From contig JAHCVI010000003.1 of the NCBI GenBank assembly GCA_019096155.1, positions 4,154,001-4,218,000 on the forward strand: a stretch of DNA of 64,000 bases, in the 5' to 3' direction. Shown here in pieces: positions 21,923-33,452 of this stretch. The stretch's first letter is position 1. Each line of letters begins with the position of its first letter. The DNA is from Staphylotrichum longicolle. Taxonomy: Eukaryota > Ascomycota > Sordariomycetes > Sordariales > Chaetomiaceae. The notes beneath the pieces are model-generated. The model searched no databases and had not been told where the DNA came from. It saw nothing but the letters and a program-made list of their open reading frames with translations. The position numbers were made by a program, and so were the translations under genes.

Positions 21923-22239
21923 TCAACCATGAGACACGTGCGAGACAGTGCCATCCTCCTTGACATGGACGTTGAGCCTGTCGGGGTTGAAGTCCTTGGT
22001 CACCATCATACCCGGCTCGATGACACGCGTCTGCTGCGGAAGGTCCCTCTTGCAGAAGGACTGGTAAAGAGAGAATCGTCAGCAAGTTGCCTGGTGAGCA
22101 CACGAGAGAGAGTTGTACAACATACTGTTTCGGATGACGGCTCATCGCCAAGCGTCTTGCCGGCCAGCTTGTTCATCCACTCCTGCGTCTTGTCGTCACC
22201 CATGTTGTTGGCGGTCACTCCTGGAACGACGAGAGGCAT
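21923..22239 (-). CDS. Peptidase inhibitor I78 family protein
   Basis: Small inhibitor of serine endopeptidases of the elastase-inhibitor AFLEI type. Exons 22126-22239 and 21923-22060; 83 residues. The intron is 65 bases and phase 0, with GTATGT donor, TTGCTGAC branch and TTTACCAG acceptor. The product starts MPLVVPGVTANNMGDDKTQE. After the splice it carries the family core RVIEPGMMVTKDFNPDRLNV, then VKEDGTVSHVSHG and stop. No signal peptide is visible, so this form is probably intracellular, unlike secreted Aspergillus relatives. Reading on without splicing gives an unrelated tail, which supports the intron. Confidence 0.85.
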
Positions 22240-22661
22240 GTTGCTAGTGGTTCGTTGTTGGATTCGAGGAAGTGTTGTCAGGTGGACGTGATGTCGTGTG
22301 CTCGTGCAGTGCGACAAGCTTCTGATGTTTGGGAAGTGCTTTTGGATTCTCTGCATGGGCCAAACTCCGCATTCAGTACGGCAGGGTTCAAGGCCTTATA
22401 ATCGAAAGTTTGGTGGTTGACCTGATGGCTGTGCAGGATGACGTAGCCCTCGTCTCGCATGGCTGCATTGTCACACGGCCACCTCCGAGAATGATGGCCT
22501 TGGATTGACCCAAACCATGACCTCAGTTGCACCCTAGCGGCCCCGAAGATAGCCGACCAAAATGCAATAGAACTAAGGCACCCATCTGCGATTACCACAA
22601 CTCCTGAACTCCAGTCAAAGAATGGAGCAAAAAGGTCAACTTGGCAAAAGGAAAGGTTGAA
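22240..22661. other. Intergenic region
   Basis: Upstream of the I78 gene. Nothing recognised. Confidence 0.45.
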
Positions 22662-22735
22662 TGATTTCGTCCAGGTTCGAACTGGAGACCTTCAGTGTGT
22701 TAGACTGACGTGATAACCAACTACACCACGAAACC
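22662..22735 (-). tRNA. tRNA-Val (AAC)
   Basis: Acceptor GGTTTCG/CGAAATC, anticodon stem TCAGT/ACTGA with loop CTAACAC, T arm TCCAG-TTCGAAC-CTGGA. 74 bases, no intron. Confidence 0.93.
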
Positions 22736-23252
22736 ATCTGATGACTTGTGATTGGGGCTGCGCAATTCTATTCATATTAGTAAAATCTTGGGTGGAACCT
22801 TGTGGATCCCCAAAAGGGGTGTCAACAACAACACAGAGCAGTTGCCAGATGCAAATACCTCGTCATCTCGAAGTGGCAGCTGCAAATACCACCGCTGGAA
22901 AAGAAGAGACTAATCCCGCATGCTCTTGATTTGTCGTCGACGGTGTCAATAAAATTGTTAGTTTTTATGAATGGTGACAACAAGCCCTAACATTGAGCAG
23001 GAGTCGAAAGTTTGGTGGTTTCCATTAATTCCAGGTCTGCACCAACACACAAGCGTGGGCGGTTGAAGTGGCAGCATGTGTACGAGTGAAAAACGGGAAC
23101 ACGACTCTTGATAGTTGTCTGGTCCTGCTTGGGCAACAAACCCCTGGATTCAACAGTCATAATCAAACTTGGCCTGGCATCGTGATAAGAAAACGTAGGC
23201 TCCTGTGACTCAGGTCTTAAACTTCTCTACTGGAAACCAGAGTGGTTTTGGA
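22736..23252. other. Intergenic region
   Basis: AT-richer than its neighbours. Nothing recognised. Confidence 0.45.
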
Positions 23253-23523
23253 CTAAGCAGTGTTTCCGTACTCCGTAGCCACCTCCCTGGCCTTGTTGGC
23301 ATAATCAATCATGAATCCCAGAGCTGCAAGGCATCCGGTGATAGTTTCGGGAAATGACCCAGAAGCATCAGAACGAATTGGATACCTATAAAGTGTTGAT
23401 TTGATTGAGTTATATACAGACTCACACCGAAAGGGCCGTTGCTCGGCAACAGTAAGTGACGTACTCAATGATACCGCTGCGAATGACATGTTGGGCAAAA
23501 AGCTCAGTCAATAATCCCTTCAT
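23253..23523 (-). CDS. Possible 76-residue protein, two exons
   Basis: From ATG 23521-23523 the frame reads MKGLLTELFAQHVIRSGIIE and on to ..TALS. A GTGAGT donor and TTATAG acceptor bound a 40-base intron (23386-23425), after which the frame resumes at YPIRSDASGSFPETI and ends REVATEYGNTA. If unspliced, a start at ATG 23489 gives a 78-residue product with the same C-terminus. The 40-base intron is at the short limit for fungi. Both halves look helical with hydrophobic faces. I do not recognise the family. It may be a remnant of a larger gene. Confidence 0.3.
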
Positions 23524-24777
23524 TTTTTCCCGTCTTCTTTCCCTTTGACTTGATTCTCTTATGTTCTCAGGATTAGTTGTATGCGTTTACTGGAGTGCAG
23601 CGAGTCTGGTCAGACTAAACCGTTTTGTCCGGAAAGGAAGCGTTTTGTCTAATTAATGACCCGCGAACAATCCCATTGCCTGGCGAGTTCAAGTTGAGAC
23701 AGCTAACCATAACTGATAAGGGACCAGATGGAGATAACTTTGATTGTCCTTCCAGAATTGGAATTGACGGCTGGAGACTACTGGGCTGTCCAGTTTATTT
23801 GTGGAGTCGACTCTTGGGTCGTCTCCTTTTGTTAGGAATAGAAGTACCCGATGGACAAAGGACAATCCCGAGTTTCTCAAAGACAAGAGAAACGATCAAT
23901 TTTCGAGGATCAAACAGAACACCATAACAGACCTGTGTTGGTCGTGTTTAGAGCTAACAGCGGGTGAAAGCACAACATCATTCGTCATTAAGCGGACAGG
24001 ATTCAATGTGGCCGGACACACCAGTGGAAACTCCGGCATGGGGACCGAGACCGATGTCAGGGGCAGGCTGTTTGCGGCATCAGCAGCGGCTACCGTCAGA
24101 GAAACTGACGCCAAAAAGGACTAGGCAAATTCTAATCGGCGAACCAGTGGTGACTGCAACCCAGTCACCCATCCGACGATGGACACAGTCTCCCGACTTT
24201 GGAAGAAAGCCCGGGAGGAGAAGATACCTACGTTTGCCGCCAGACGGAGGAGGAGGCTTGACCTGAAGTCCCCCGGATACAGAGATCTGACCGATACCAT
24301 GATCGGGAGCTTACGGCAGAGCCTGATGAGCGAGTTTATGCTTGGGGAGTCGGCTCGTTGCAGGATTTTCATGCTCGCAATTGAGACCGAATCTCTCTGG
24401 TCCAGGACCGGCACAGGACAACACTCTCGTGGACAATGTTTACGCGTGCTCGGCGCGTACCTTCCAAAAAGCTTCCAACTGCCTGCCCCCCTTGCCATGG
24501 CGCGAATTCGCACACAGTAACTGGAGTTACTGTTGAGCATTGACTTCGATTTCATCACCCATCCCCCCAGCGACCTACCAACCTCGACCGACCAAAACCA
24601 AACCTCACAATTGACCCCATGGTTTTCCCATCAAAATTTGCCAACCAGGCCTTGCTCCCTTCACCTTTGCTTTTATCTCAGTTGAATATCACGAGCCCAT
24701 CCAAAAGTCCATCACTTGCCTCTCTTTTCTTTGTTGACGACCAGAGATACCATCACCGCGGAACCGTGACGCTCAAA
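23524..24777. other. Intergenic region, 1.25 kb
   Basis: Short frames on both strands near 24121-24558 lack family features. A 10-base inverted repeat (GATTGTCCTT near 23741, AAGGACAATC near 23867) is probably chance. The last 200 bases are likely promoter of the next gene. Confidence 0.45.
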
Positions 24778-25432
24778 ATGCCTGCAAACCGCCGCACGAC
24801 TCAACATCACTGGTTAGTAGCACACTCTCAACTACTACCTGGCCATCGAGCGATGCTGATACTTGCGTTTGTGTTCTGAAGCCCGCAGTGCCGATGCATC
24901 CCTGGGCCTCGCTGCCTCGATCGAGGCCACATGAAGAGATGCAAGGTCCACGGGACAATGCACGCGGCCCTTGCTGACTGGTAAGCACCAAAATCGCGAT
25001 TTCTTTTCTCTCTTTTTGCTTCTTCCGTTGCCCAAAAGTGTTTGGGGAAGGCATTGGGGTTTGAGGCACGCCGAAGAAGTCTCGCCCAAGGGGTGTTGCC
25101 AGGAAGGGCTTGCCCACGGGGGATTGTCTCGAAAGTGCTGCTCCGAAGTCCCAAAATGACGGAAGATTGTCGCATGTTCACGTCTCTTTTGTCATGCTTC
25201 TCAGCGGGCCATTTTTAGCCCATTTTCGAAGACTCGGCTTGATTAACCCTTTTCTTCTAGCGTGGCCTGTGTCGAGGCAGAAAGACGCGAGGAGAGAGCA
25301 GAGCGTGAAAAACGCGAAGCCGCCAAGGTCAAGGCCAACGCCCGCAAGGACTCGGTGACGGACGGTCACGAACTGCCCACAAAGAAAAAGGCGCAAAAGC
25401 CCAAGAAGAAGAATGTGCGACAGAAGCACTGA
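24778..25432 (+). CDS. Small Cys-rich protein with basic coiled tail (101 residues)
   Basis: Three exons: 24778-24812, 24882-24980, 25261-25432. Introns of 69 bases (GTTAGT) and 280 bases (GTAAGC, branch TTAAC, acceptor TTCTAG) are both phase 2 and both split a Cys codon. The joined protein opens MPANRRTTQHHCPQCRC, then PGPRCLDRGHMKRCKVHG, then CVACVEAERREERAERE. It has nine Cys and several His in the first 48 residues, arranged like a small zinc-binding module (C..C.C.....C.........C..H, then CxxC). The rest is a Glu/Arg-rich helix and a Lys-rich tail (KKKAQKPKKKNVRQKH) that could be nuclear or RNA-binding. No single open frame shows it. Family not recognised; frame and splice agreement is good. 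Confidence 0.65.
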
Positions 25433-27752
25433 GTTTCGGCCATTCCCCTCATCAACACCTCGCTCGTTGTCTGCTGCTCGAGTGGAGAAGAAAGGATGGG
25501 ATCAGTCTTCGGTTTGGGCGATTACATGTTTGAGTAAGGAGAAACGGATGATGCTCCTGCGGTCGAGTGGCAGCCGGAACAAGGACACCAGCCGGTATGA
25601 AGGCCGGTGGTGACGGAGCACTTGTCGATTTCTTGATTTCATGTGGTGGCGAGACGAGGTTGATTTCTGTTTGACTGTCAATGGCTTTCTGTCTGGTTAC
25701 ATGGTTGAACTTTTTAGAGGGGATGGGAACAGGGCTCGGTCTGCTGGACTCAAGCAAGCAAGTTCATAACTTCAGGTCCCATCCTTCATCCATTAACCAA
25801 CTAACTACCATTGAGCAAGCATCAGCCTGTAAATATCCGATTGGCAGTTGTCTTTTACACGTTCTTACAGTCTCCTCGAGAACAACAGGCCGAGCGAGAC
25901 AAATCACTGCGCAACATGAAAGCCTTGTTGTTCATCACAATTTTCACTCAAACCTGCGAACCTGCCGCAGAGTAGGCTTCTACTACATACGTCTGAGACT
26001 TCAAAGTTGACGTTGTCTCGGGACTTCGCAGGAGCTGTGTTGTGCTGCAACTGGGCCACAGTTAGGTGGCATTAGCTCTGTCTTTCCTGCAAGGTTCGGC
26101 GTTGGTAACTGGCTTGTCTGCTGCGCAACACAGCCACCGGCTGGATGCATCTCATCCTGCTGGCCTGTGCTGCATGTGGTTTTTGGATGGGAAAGAAACA
26201 AACCGAAACACTTCCACCTGGTTGTCCGTTTGTGATCTAGTACCCCGAGAGAGACGGACGGAATTTAGCAGTGGGGATTGCCCCTGGTTCGGTTTCAACC
26301 GGTGGACACCTCCACGGTAGTGGTAACCACCTGGCCCGCAAACTCCTGTTAATGTCCACAGCTCCATACTCGGTCCGCGACGCAGCAGTTGCCAGCAGAT
26401 GTGCTGGTCCGAGTGTGGCTGGTGAGGACGCTTGTTGGTTGCACACACAGTGCTGCGACCTTAGCAACCCAAGAAGCGGTGAACCCTCTGAGGCCTTGTT
26501 TGAACTCGATTACAGCCAGTCAATTTCGTACATTGGAAGACGGATGCCTGGTCCTGTCTCGAATGCTCACGTCTTTATCTGCTCTGCGTTTTTTCTCATG
26601 ATCGGGTTTCCTGGCTCTGCTGTGTTCTGTCCTGCCTGGAAAACCTCCCGAATCCCAAGATGCTCAATTCGAGTTAGTCCAGATTCAGCGGTACGTACCG
26701 TCAGACACAGCCGCCTCCTCATGCGGGGGCCTTTTCCCCAAACAGCAACCCCACCAAACACCCCCAGGCGGCTGTTGCCGACGAACTCGGGGCCTGGTCT
26801 GATTTGCTGATTTGCTGCTGATTTTCTGCTGATTTGCATGATGAGCGTCGTGGTCCAGGGCGAGGTGTAGACCTCAACGCTAATGAAAGTTGGAAGGCGA
26901 ATCGAGCGCATAGCCGTCCTGTTCACCCGTCCCGCAGCTCAACGGCGGCATCAGCAATGGTCAAACAGCTCATCAATGTCGCAAATGGATCTCCAGTTGC
27001 CGACAGCCGCGCTGCTTGGCACTGTGCTCTTGTCAAAATCTGCGTCGCACTGAAGGCCCACCTGGGACAGCAGGGATGCACCGCGGCTTGTCTCGGAAAA
27101 CGAGCTGTCATTGGCCAAAATGGCCTATTCTGGTCCCACAGCCGACTTTGCCGAGATTTTCTAGCCCCATTCAGCAGACCCCTGCTTGGACCCTGGGATT
27201 TGGGATTCACCAACAGCGCCATCGTGAAGCGCAGCCTCACGCCGATTGTGAGATCCCAGCCCGTTGAGCTCTTGGCACTGTCCCCGCTTGCTCCCGGCCA
27301 GGGGCTGGGCTGGGCTGGGCTGGGCTGAATCCTGGGCCAGCGACGGGGGACCAGGCAAAAAAAGGAGGCCTTCCTCATTTCAGTTGGGCTGACCCGAATG
27401 TTCTCTCCTCCCTCTGCATTCCTTTGACGCCGGTGCATTTCAACGCGGTTCGCCCTGATTTCGCAAAATTCCCCGTGACTGGCAGACCGATATTTCAGAC
27501 GGATGCTGGGTTTGCGTTTCTGTTGAGGAAGCCATTTACACAGCAACGAAGCACCAGGCACCGCGATTGTAGCACTGCGCAACACTCCGCCGAGGCCTGT
27601 CCAACGAGAGCTCGCTCGGATTGCAACACGCCGATCTGTGGCAAGTCACCGAAGACACCGAGCCCAAGACAGGAGTCAGCCATCGTGACGGATTGACCGG
27701 ACGAACCGTCTGATCGGGATCCTCGGCGACGATCCGAGCAAAAACCTCCAAA
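25433..27752. other. Gene-poor region, 2.3 kb
   Basis: No supported gene. Holds a (GGGCT)5 repeat and TGCTGATTT repeats near 26800-26840. The right end is the promoter of the membrane protein gene at 27753. Confidence 0.5.
27302..27326 (+). repeat. (GGGCT)5 tandem repeat
   Basis: Five perfect GGGCT units, seen directly. Confidence 0.9.
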
Positions 27753-28796
27753 ATGCGCGACACCATCCTCACAACGCTCGTCCTCGCCTCGGCAAGCCTC
27801 GCGTCAGCCGCCGGGCCAGAATGCTTCCACACATACAGCCGAGAGCACGCCGTCACCGCATCGTGCGGTGACAAGGGCTCGCTCAACTACTGTTTCTCCC
27901 ACCTCCCACTCTCCACCCAGCCCGAGGCACTCTCCTCCGAACTCGAGCGCTGCTTCGTCTCCGCCGGCTGCACCGCCGACGAGGCCCAGGTCGAGGCTTT
28001 CTGGGCTCTCAAGCGATGTACCAACCCCTCCAACGACCTGCGCCGCGCCCGCCGCCAGCTCGGCATTGAGGCCAGCAGCGACGACACCGACAACCTCGCC
28101 GTCGCCGCCAAGGATCCCCTCCTCGCCGCCCGCAACCCCCTCCCCATCGCGGCCGTCACCGCCATGCTCCCGCGCCAGGACAACGCGGCCACCGCCACGC
28201 CCGTCACCAGCGACACCCCGAGCTCCCCCTCTCCCTGCTTCACCGACACCACCACCGACATCACCACCTGCCCGACCCAGACGACGGGCACCGACGCCGG
28301 CAAGAAGCTCTCCTGCTACCCGACCACCACCACGACCGCCAAGTGCCGCGAGGGCCTCATCTGCCAGTTCGACGGCCAAGGCAACCCGTCATGCATGTAC
28401 AAGCACTCGTCGCTCGACCTGGGCGGCATCATCATCGCCATCGTCTTCGCCGCCGCCATCGCCCTCTCCGTCGTCGCCATCTGCTTCATGTGCTGCCGCG
28501 AGCGCCGCGAGCACCGCCGCATTGAGCGCGCCGCCGAGGCCGCCCGCATCGCCAAGGAGGCCAAGACCCAGGCCACCGTCGCCGCCAAGCGCCCCGGCGC
28601 GTCCGTCACGGGCGGCGTCGGCGCCGGCGCCGGTGCTGCCGTCGAGGGCCAGCCGCTCATGTACCAGGGCGGTGCCGACCAGGGGCAGTACTACCCGCCC
28701 CAGGGCCAGATGCCCATGCAGCAGCAGCAGACGGGATATGGCGGCGCTGCGAATCCCTTCGCGGATGCCGGCCATGACGCGCATCCCTTGAGGTGA
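27753..28796 (+). CDS. Surface protein: signal peptide, Cys-rich ectodomain, one transmembrane helix
   Basis: Single exon, 347 residues. Signal peptide MRDTILTTLVLASASLASA. The ectodomain has about a dozen Cys in two groups: ECFHTYSREHAVTASC to RCTNPS, and after a Ser/Thr/Pro stretch, SPSPCFTDTTTDITTC to GNPSC. A single membrane span lies near residues 223-247 (GGIIIAIVFAAAIALSVVAI), followed by a Cys-Cys and a basic stop-transfer (CCRERREHRRIERA). The cytosolic tail is Ala/Lys-rich, then Gly/Gln/Pro-rich (QGQMPMQQQQTGYGG). This type I layout resembles fungal wall or sensor proteins, but no defined sensor domain is seen. Codon use is strongly GC-ending, so it is a real gene. Confidence 0.82.
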   Translation: MRDTILTTLVLASASLASAAGPECFHTYSREHAVTASCGDKGSLNYCFSHLPLSTQPEALSSELERCFVSAGCTADEAQVEAFWALKRCTNPSNDLRRARRQLGIEASSDDTDNLAVAAKDPLLAARNPLPIAAVTAMLPRQDNAATATPVTSDTPSSPSPCFTDTTTDITTCPTQTTGTDAGKKLSCYPTTTTTAKCREGLICQFDGQGNPSCMYKHSSLDLGGIIIAIVFAAAIALSVVAICFMCCRERREHRRIERAAEAARIAKEAKTQATVAAKRPGASVTGGVGAGAGAAVEGQPLMYQGGADQGQYYPPQGQMPMQQQQTGYGGAANPFADAGHDAHPLR

Positions 28797-29566
28797 AGCG
28801 GTGTCGGTTGGAATGCTGCGTTTTCGAGGCCTGGGAAGGGGGGAATGAGTGTTCGCTGGGTGGAGGCACCGTTGCCTACAGAGTTTGCGGGTCCTGGTTA
28901 CCTAGCGAGTGATATCCATCAGCAGGAGTGTCTCTTTAGGTGACGTGTGTGTGTTTGAGACGGGGGCTAGGCGAGGGAAAGGAAACATGAGGGAAACTGC
29001 AAGTTTGGTTGGAAAACATATCGTGTCTTTTGAAATCATGTTTGGGTAATTCATAGTTTGCGTGGGCAGGCGGCGGTGTCCCGTCATCTGGTTTATTGAC
29101 AAGGCATTGGATTGGGTGTTCTTCCCCGGAATCAGTCCCCCTGTTCAAGATGGTAGTCTCGTGCTTGCCCAATGTTCGCAAAATGCAGGCAAAGAGCAAG
29201 CGCAACCGCATCACGTCGTGGGCCAGAGCAAGTCTTGTTGTGTTGATCGCCCCGAGGGCAGCAATGAATGCTGCGCTCAATGAATCGCTTTCCTTTGCTG
29301 CGTCAGAATAACTAAGTTACTTGTACAACACAATCGCGCGTCTCGCTGAGATCCTTAGTAGCTACTTTGCAAAGGAGTTACCATATCATGGCGTTCCAGC
29401 ATAATCGTTCCTCCGAGCAGTCCAGCGGGCCATGCTCCCAAGCGTGTGCGTCGTCCAAGGGATATGGTTCGCATATGGTGTCCAGGCCGATCCCGGATGC
29501 GCCGGCAATGCTTATCTAAAGCCTCCTCCACTCTTCAAAGGTGCAGGGCGCTGTCGACGGCCAGTC
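28797..29566. other. Intergenic region between convergent genes
   Basis: 3' flanks of the surface protein and NST1. No gene supported. Confidence 0.5.
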
Positions 29567-32500
29567 CTAGCGGCTGCCACCGACTAGTCCACCCTCGCTG
29601 CTGCCGACAGGGCCGCTCACGCCGCTTCCAATCGGGCTACCTGGGTGATAGCCGACCGCCTTGTGGACAGGCTGTGGCGTTGGCCGCTCGTTGCCCGACA
29701 CAAACCTGATCGACTTGCTGCCCTGGTCGCCGTCACGGACGTCGAAGCTGCCACCCCCATTGACCTCGTTGCCTTCGGTCTCGCAAATGTCGAGGAGTTC
29801 CTTCTCATCAACGGGAAACCCGTGGTTGAACATCTCAACCTGCGTCTTAATCCTCTCGAGCGGAATGAAGGCGTTGTCGGCTTCGGCCGCACCCTCACTT
29901 TTGTTGCCCTCTGCATCGGCGAGTTCCTCACATGCACGCCGTAGCATTTTCCGCACCGCGACTGACCGTGGCTCAATCGGCCGGTCCACGACACCTTGTC
30001 CTCCAAATGTTGATGCCGGGGGCATTGGGTGGCCCCAGGGCATGTTCATCGGTGCATGGACGCCAAGTGGACTGTGACCAAACCCTGGCGGTGGAAGAGG
30101 CCCAAAGGGGTTCGATTGAAGAGCGCCTGGCGGGCCCCACGGGTTGTTGTGCGAGGGAAAGATGGGGTCCATTCCGAAAGGTCCCATTGGAAATCCTGGC
30201 ACCGGTCGGGGCCCCGGCGCTGAGCCACCCCTAGACAGGCGGCCTGGAAAGTCCGGCAGGCCATCGTCGAGATCGTCCAGAAGCGCGCGGCTGCCCAGGT
30301 GGGTGTCCGGCTCTTGCCTCGGCGGCCCGCCAGATGGCGACCCGCTTGACGGCCGTTGACCTTGGACCACACTCGCTGGCCGGCCTATCGGTGTGGGTCG
30401 GCTGATGGGTTGTGTTGCTCCTGCGTCAAAGCTTCCCGAACCTTGACGTGAATGGGGCGATGGACTCTCCCTTTGCATGCCGGGGCCCATCAACTGGGCC
30501 ATGCTCGGCACCGGAGACTCCATGGGCCCGTGAAACCCGGGAGGCGGATGCATCGGGAAACCCCGGTTTCCGACCGGAGCACCAAACCCTGGTGGCATTG
30601 GCATCATACCAGGCGCTGGTCTGAAGCCGGGAATGGGAGGGAATAACGGGCCGTCCCGGTGCATGGCGTTACCAAACCCGGGAGGAACCTGAGGGAGACC
30701 CGGTGGAAAAGACATAGCAGCTCCCATAGGCGGCATGCCGAACGGGCTCTGCTGCGGAGGTATTGACTTAATTGGCAAGCCCAGTGGGGACGCCGAGTGC
30801 GACGGTGGTTGGACAGCACTCGGCGGGCCGGCGCCTGCAGTTCCGGACTTACTCGGAGGCGCGATGGGCCCGGGACTCGCATGCTCCGGGGTCAGTGTGT
30901 GAGGCGATGGATTCTGACTCGCGACGGATGCTGCACCTGAGGAGTTTGTCGTCTCTTGTTGTGACGGCTGGCGCGCACGCATTGGTGTGGGAGCCTTTGG
31001 GAGCGCTGGAGTGGCCACCGGGATATTTGGCGAGGCGTAAGATGTCGGCGCTTGCTGTGGGAGCGCTGGCACCGCGGCCACAGGGGGTTGGGGTGGTTGT
31101 TGAGAGGCTGGCCGTTTTGGGAGGGTGACGGGCACCGGAACGGCCGCGGCAAGGGCGGCAGCTTTGTGTGCGGCCCTCTCTTCCCGTTTCCGCTTGTCCT
31201 TCGCATCCTTCCCCTCCTTGGCCTCCCGGTCTGCTTTTGCCTTGGCCTCCTTCTCCCGTCGTTCACGCTCTTGCTGCGCTTTCTTCTCGCGGACTTCCCG
31301 CTCCTTTTGTTCGCGGGCCTCCTTCTCCCTCAGGCGCGCCTCGTCGCGAGCCTTCTTCTCGCGTTCCTTGGCTTCGCGGGCTTTGCGCTCGTTTTCTTCC
31401 CGCTCTTGGATCTTGCGCTGGCGCTCTGCTTCCTTACGCTGGCGCTCCTCTTCTTCGGCCTTCCGCTGGGCCTCCCTCTTCTTCCGCTTCTCTTCAGCCT
31501 TGATCCGCTGTTCCTCCGCCTTACGGGCTTCCTCGGCTCGGCGTGCTTCTTCTTCGGCTGCCTTTTCGGCCTCCTTCCGAGCCTTCTCTTCGGCCTGGGC
31601 TTCTTTCTTTCTCGCAGCCTTGTCCTTGCGCCTCTGTGCGTCCTTGGCTTTCTTCGCTTTGCGCTGGGCATCTTGCTGGTTCTCGGCCTCAATCTCCTCG
31701 AGAAGTTTCGCCTGGCGTTCCTTGGCGACTTTTTCTCGGTAGGCCGTAAGGACTCGTTGCTCGAACATCCTAGCGGCGAAGATCTGAAACATCCTCCGGC
31801 CTTCCTCCATGCGTTGTTCTTCCGTCATGGTATCCTGTGTGCAGCATCAGTGTCAACGTGTCCCGCACTCCAAACACTCCGAAGCCAAGAAAACACCATA
31901 CCTCTTCGTCCTGGCTGTCGTACTCTTCCTCGTCATCTTCCTCATACTCCTCCTCCTCATCCTCGAATTCTTCCTCCTCGGGTGGTGGAGGCTGACTATG
32001 GCCGTACCGGTCGCCATTCGTGTGCTCATAACCACGCTCGAACTGCCCCCTGGCATCCTCTTCACGGGCCATGCGGCGCTCTGCGAGCTGCTCCATCATT
32101 TCGATGAACTTCTTGCCGTCATTCTTGAGCAGGTCGTCGGCCACCGTCAAGATGCCGCCTAGAGAAGATGAGCCATAAGCGTTATTGCCAGTCCCTGAAA
32201 AGGGATAACTCTGTAAGAATGATGGAAGAATGGGAAGTCTGTCCCTACCCTGCACAGTCAGGCTATTCCCAAAGTTGAAGAAATCGGCGGCGTAGTCGGA
32301 TCGGTGCAGTTCTTCCGAGGGCTCTGGCTCTTCGTCGCTATACAGTTCGTCCTCCAGCTCCTCTTCGCTGTAGCCGTCCTCTGCCTCGACGTCCTCCTCT
32401 CCCTCTTCTTCACCGTCGTCCTCAACTTCGGCGTCCTCCTCTTCATCGTCGATCGAATGGCCCATGATTCGGCCACGGGACGGCTGGTGGTTGGAGAATC

Positions 32501-33452
32501 GTGAGTGGAGGCCGCCTGGTCGCATCCCGCCCATCGAGCCAAACGACCGGCGCGGACGCAGCATCGGTGGCCCTTCGCCCTGGTTGGGGTGATTTGCGTA
32601 CTGCTCCAGTTCCTCATAGTAGGCATCGTACAATCCCTCGAGCTCCTCCTCGATGGCGGTCCGCTTTCTTCCGCACACGGTGCAACTGCACGTGTGCTTT
32701 TGTTGCTCCTTCATCTTCTTGAGGACGGCATCTTTCTCGACCTTGACCAGAGACTTGCGCTCCGTTTCGCTTAGACCCAGCCAGAACTCTTTGATCCGCT
32801 CACGTTCCTCTTGCGAGTTCGTGTTCCATATCTTCTCCCTTGACATGCCCGGGCGGTTGTGCTGGGGCGGCGGCGGCGGAGGAGGAACAGGGGTGGGTGA
32901 GTGACTGTGGGCGTTCCGCGCGTCCTGGTCGAGATTGGCGGCATCGTCGGCGCTCGGCGCTGCAGCATTCTTTTTCTTTTTCTTTTTGGACTTCTTCGAC
33001 TTCCCTGATGAAGGCTGCACATCCCCGTTTTGGTAGGGCGGCTGGCTCTGGGAATCCCGACCGGCAATCGGCTCATCCTCATCGTCCTCTACTTCGGCGT
33101 CGGCCGACTGCTGGTCGCTGGTCCGGGGCGGGCTGGGGAGTCCGTTGGCAGCCTGGCCGCTCTGGGCTTGCTCGGCAGCCGCCTTGGCCGCAGCTTTCGC
33201 ACGCCGCTTCTGCTTCTTCCGATTTACAGTCTGCGCGGGCTCGTCTGCGGGGGCGGGAGGCGCTGTGGTCTTGATGCCGGGAGAAGATGCGGTGGTCGGG
33301 GAGGGCTGGGCGGAATCGACAGGAGTGCTCATTTTGGGGACTGTTATGAACTTGGACCCGTCCTTGTTTGTGTATTTTGCGGTGTTCTTTGAGGTGGGAG
33401 AGGGGGGTACGGCGCCGGACGCCGGTGGCGGCGGGTTGCGGCTTCCCTTCAT
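29567..33452 (-). CDS. NST1: Stress response protein NST1
   Basis: Cytoplasmic factor linked in yeast to salt tolerance and P-bodies. Exons (minus) 32249-33452, 31902-32158, 29567-31834; 1242 residues. Order: [16 protein letters not shown]; poly-Lys block [14 protein letters not shown]; Pro run; [20 protein letters not shown]; CxCxxC patch [11 protein letters not shown]; long acidic stretch with [42 protein letters not shown] across intron 1; then a very long charged helix (about residues 487-720, repeats of [17 protein letters not shown] type) predicted as coiled coil; Pro/Gly/Met-rich tail. Intron 1 (90 bases) is in frame without stops; intron 2 is 67 bases. The start follows the first Met of the open frame; a short upstream exon cannot be excluded. 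Confidence 0.93.

Noticed and set aside
23741..23876. 10-base inverted repeat, possible transposon end
   Set aside because: Too short, no target duplication, and no transposase-like frame between the arms.
24121..24558. Overlapping frames on both strands
   Set aside because: No recognisable content, and the frames on opposite strands exclude each other.
26923..27585. 220-codon minus-strand frame in the gene-poor region
   Set aside because: No motif or family resemblance; contains the GGGCT repeat; weak codon bias.
31052..32107. 351-codon Leu/Phe-rich frame opposite NST1
   Set aside because: Antisense of the Lys/Glu coiled coil gives Leu/Phe runs that mimic membrane segments.
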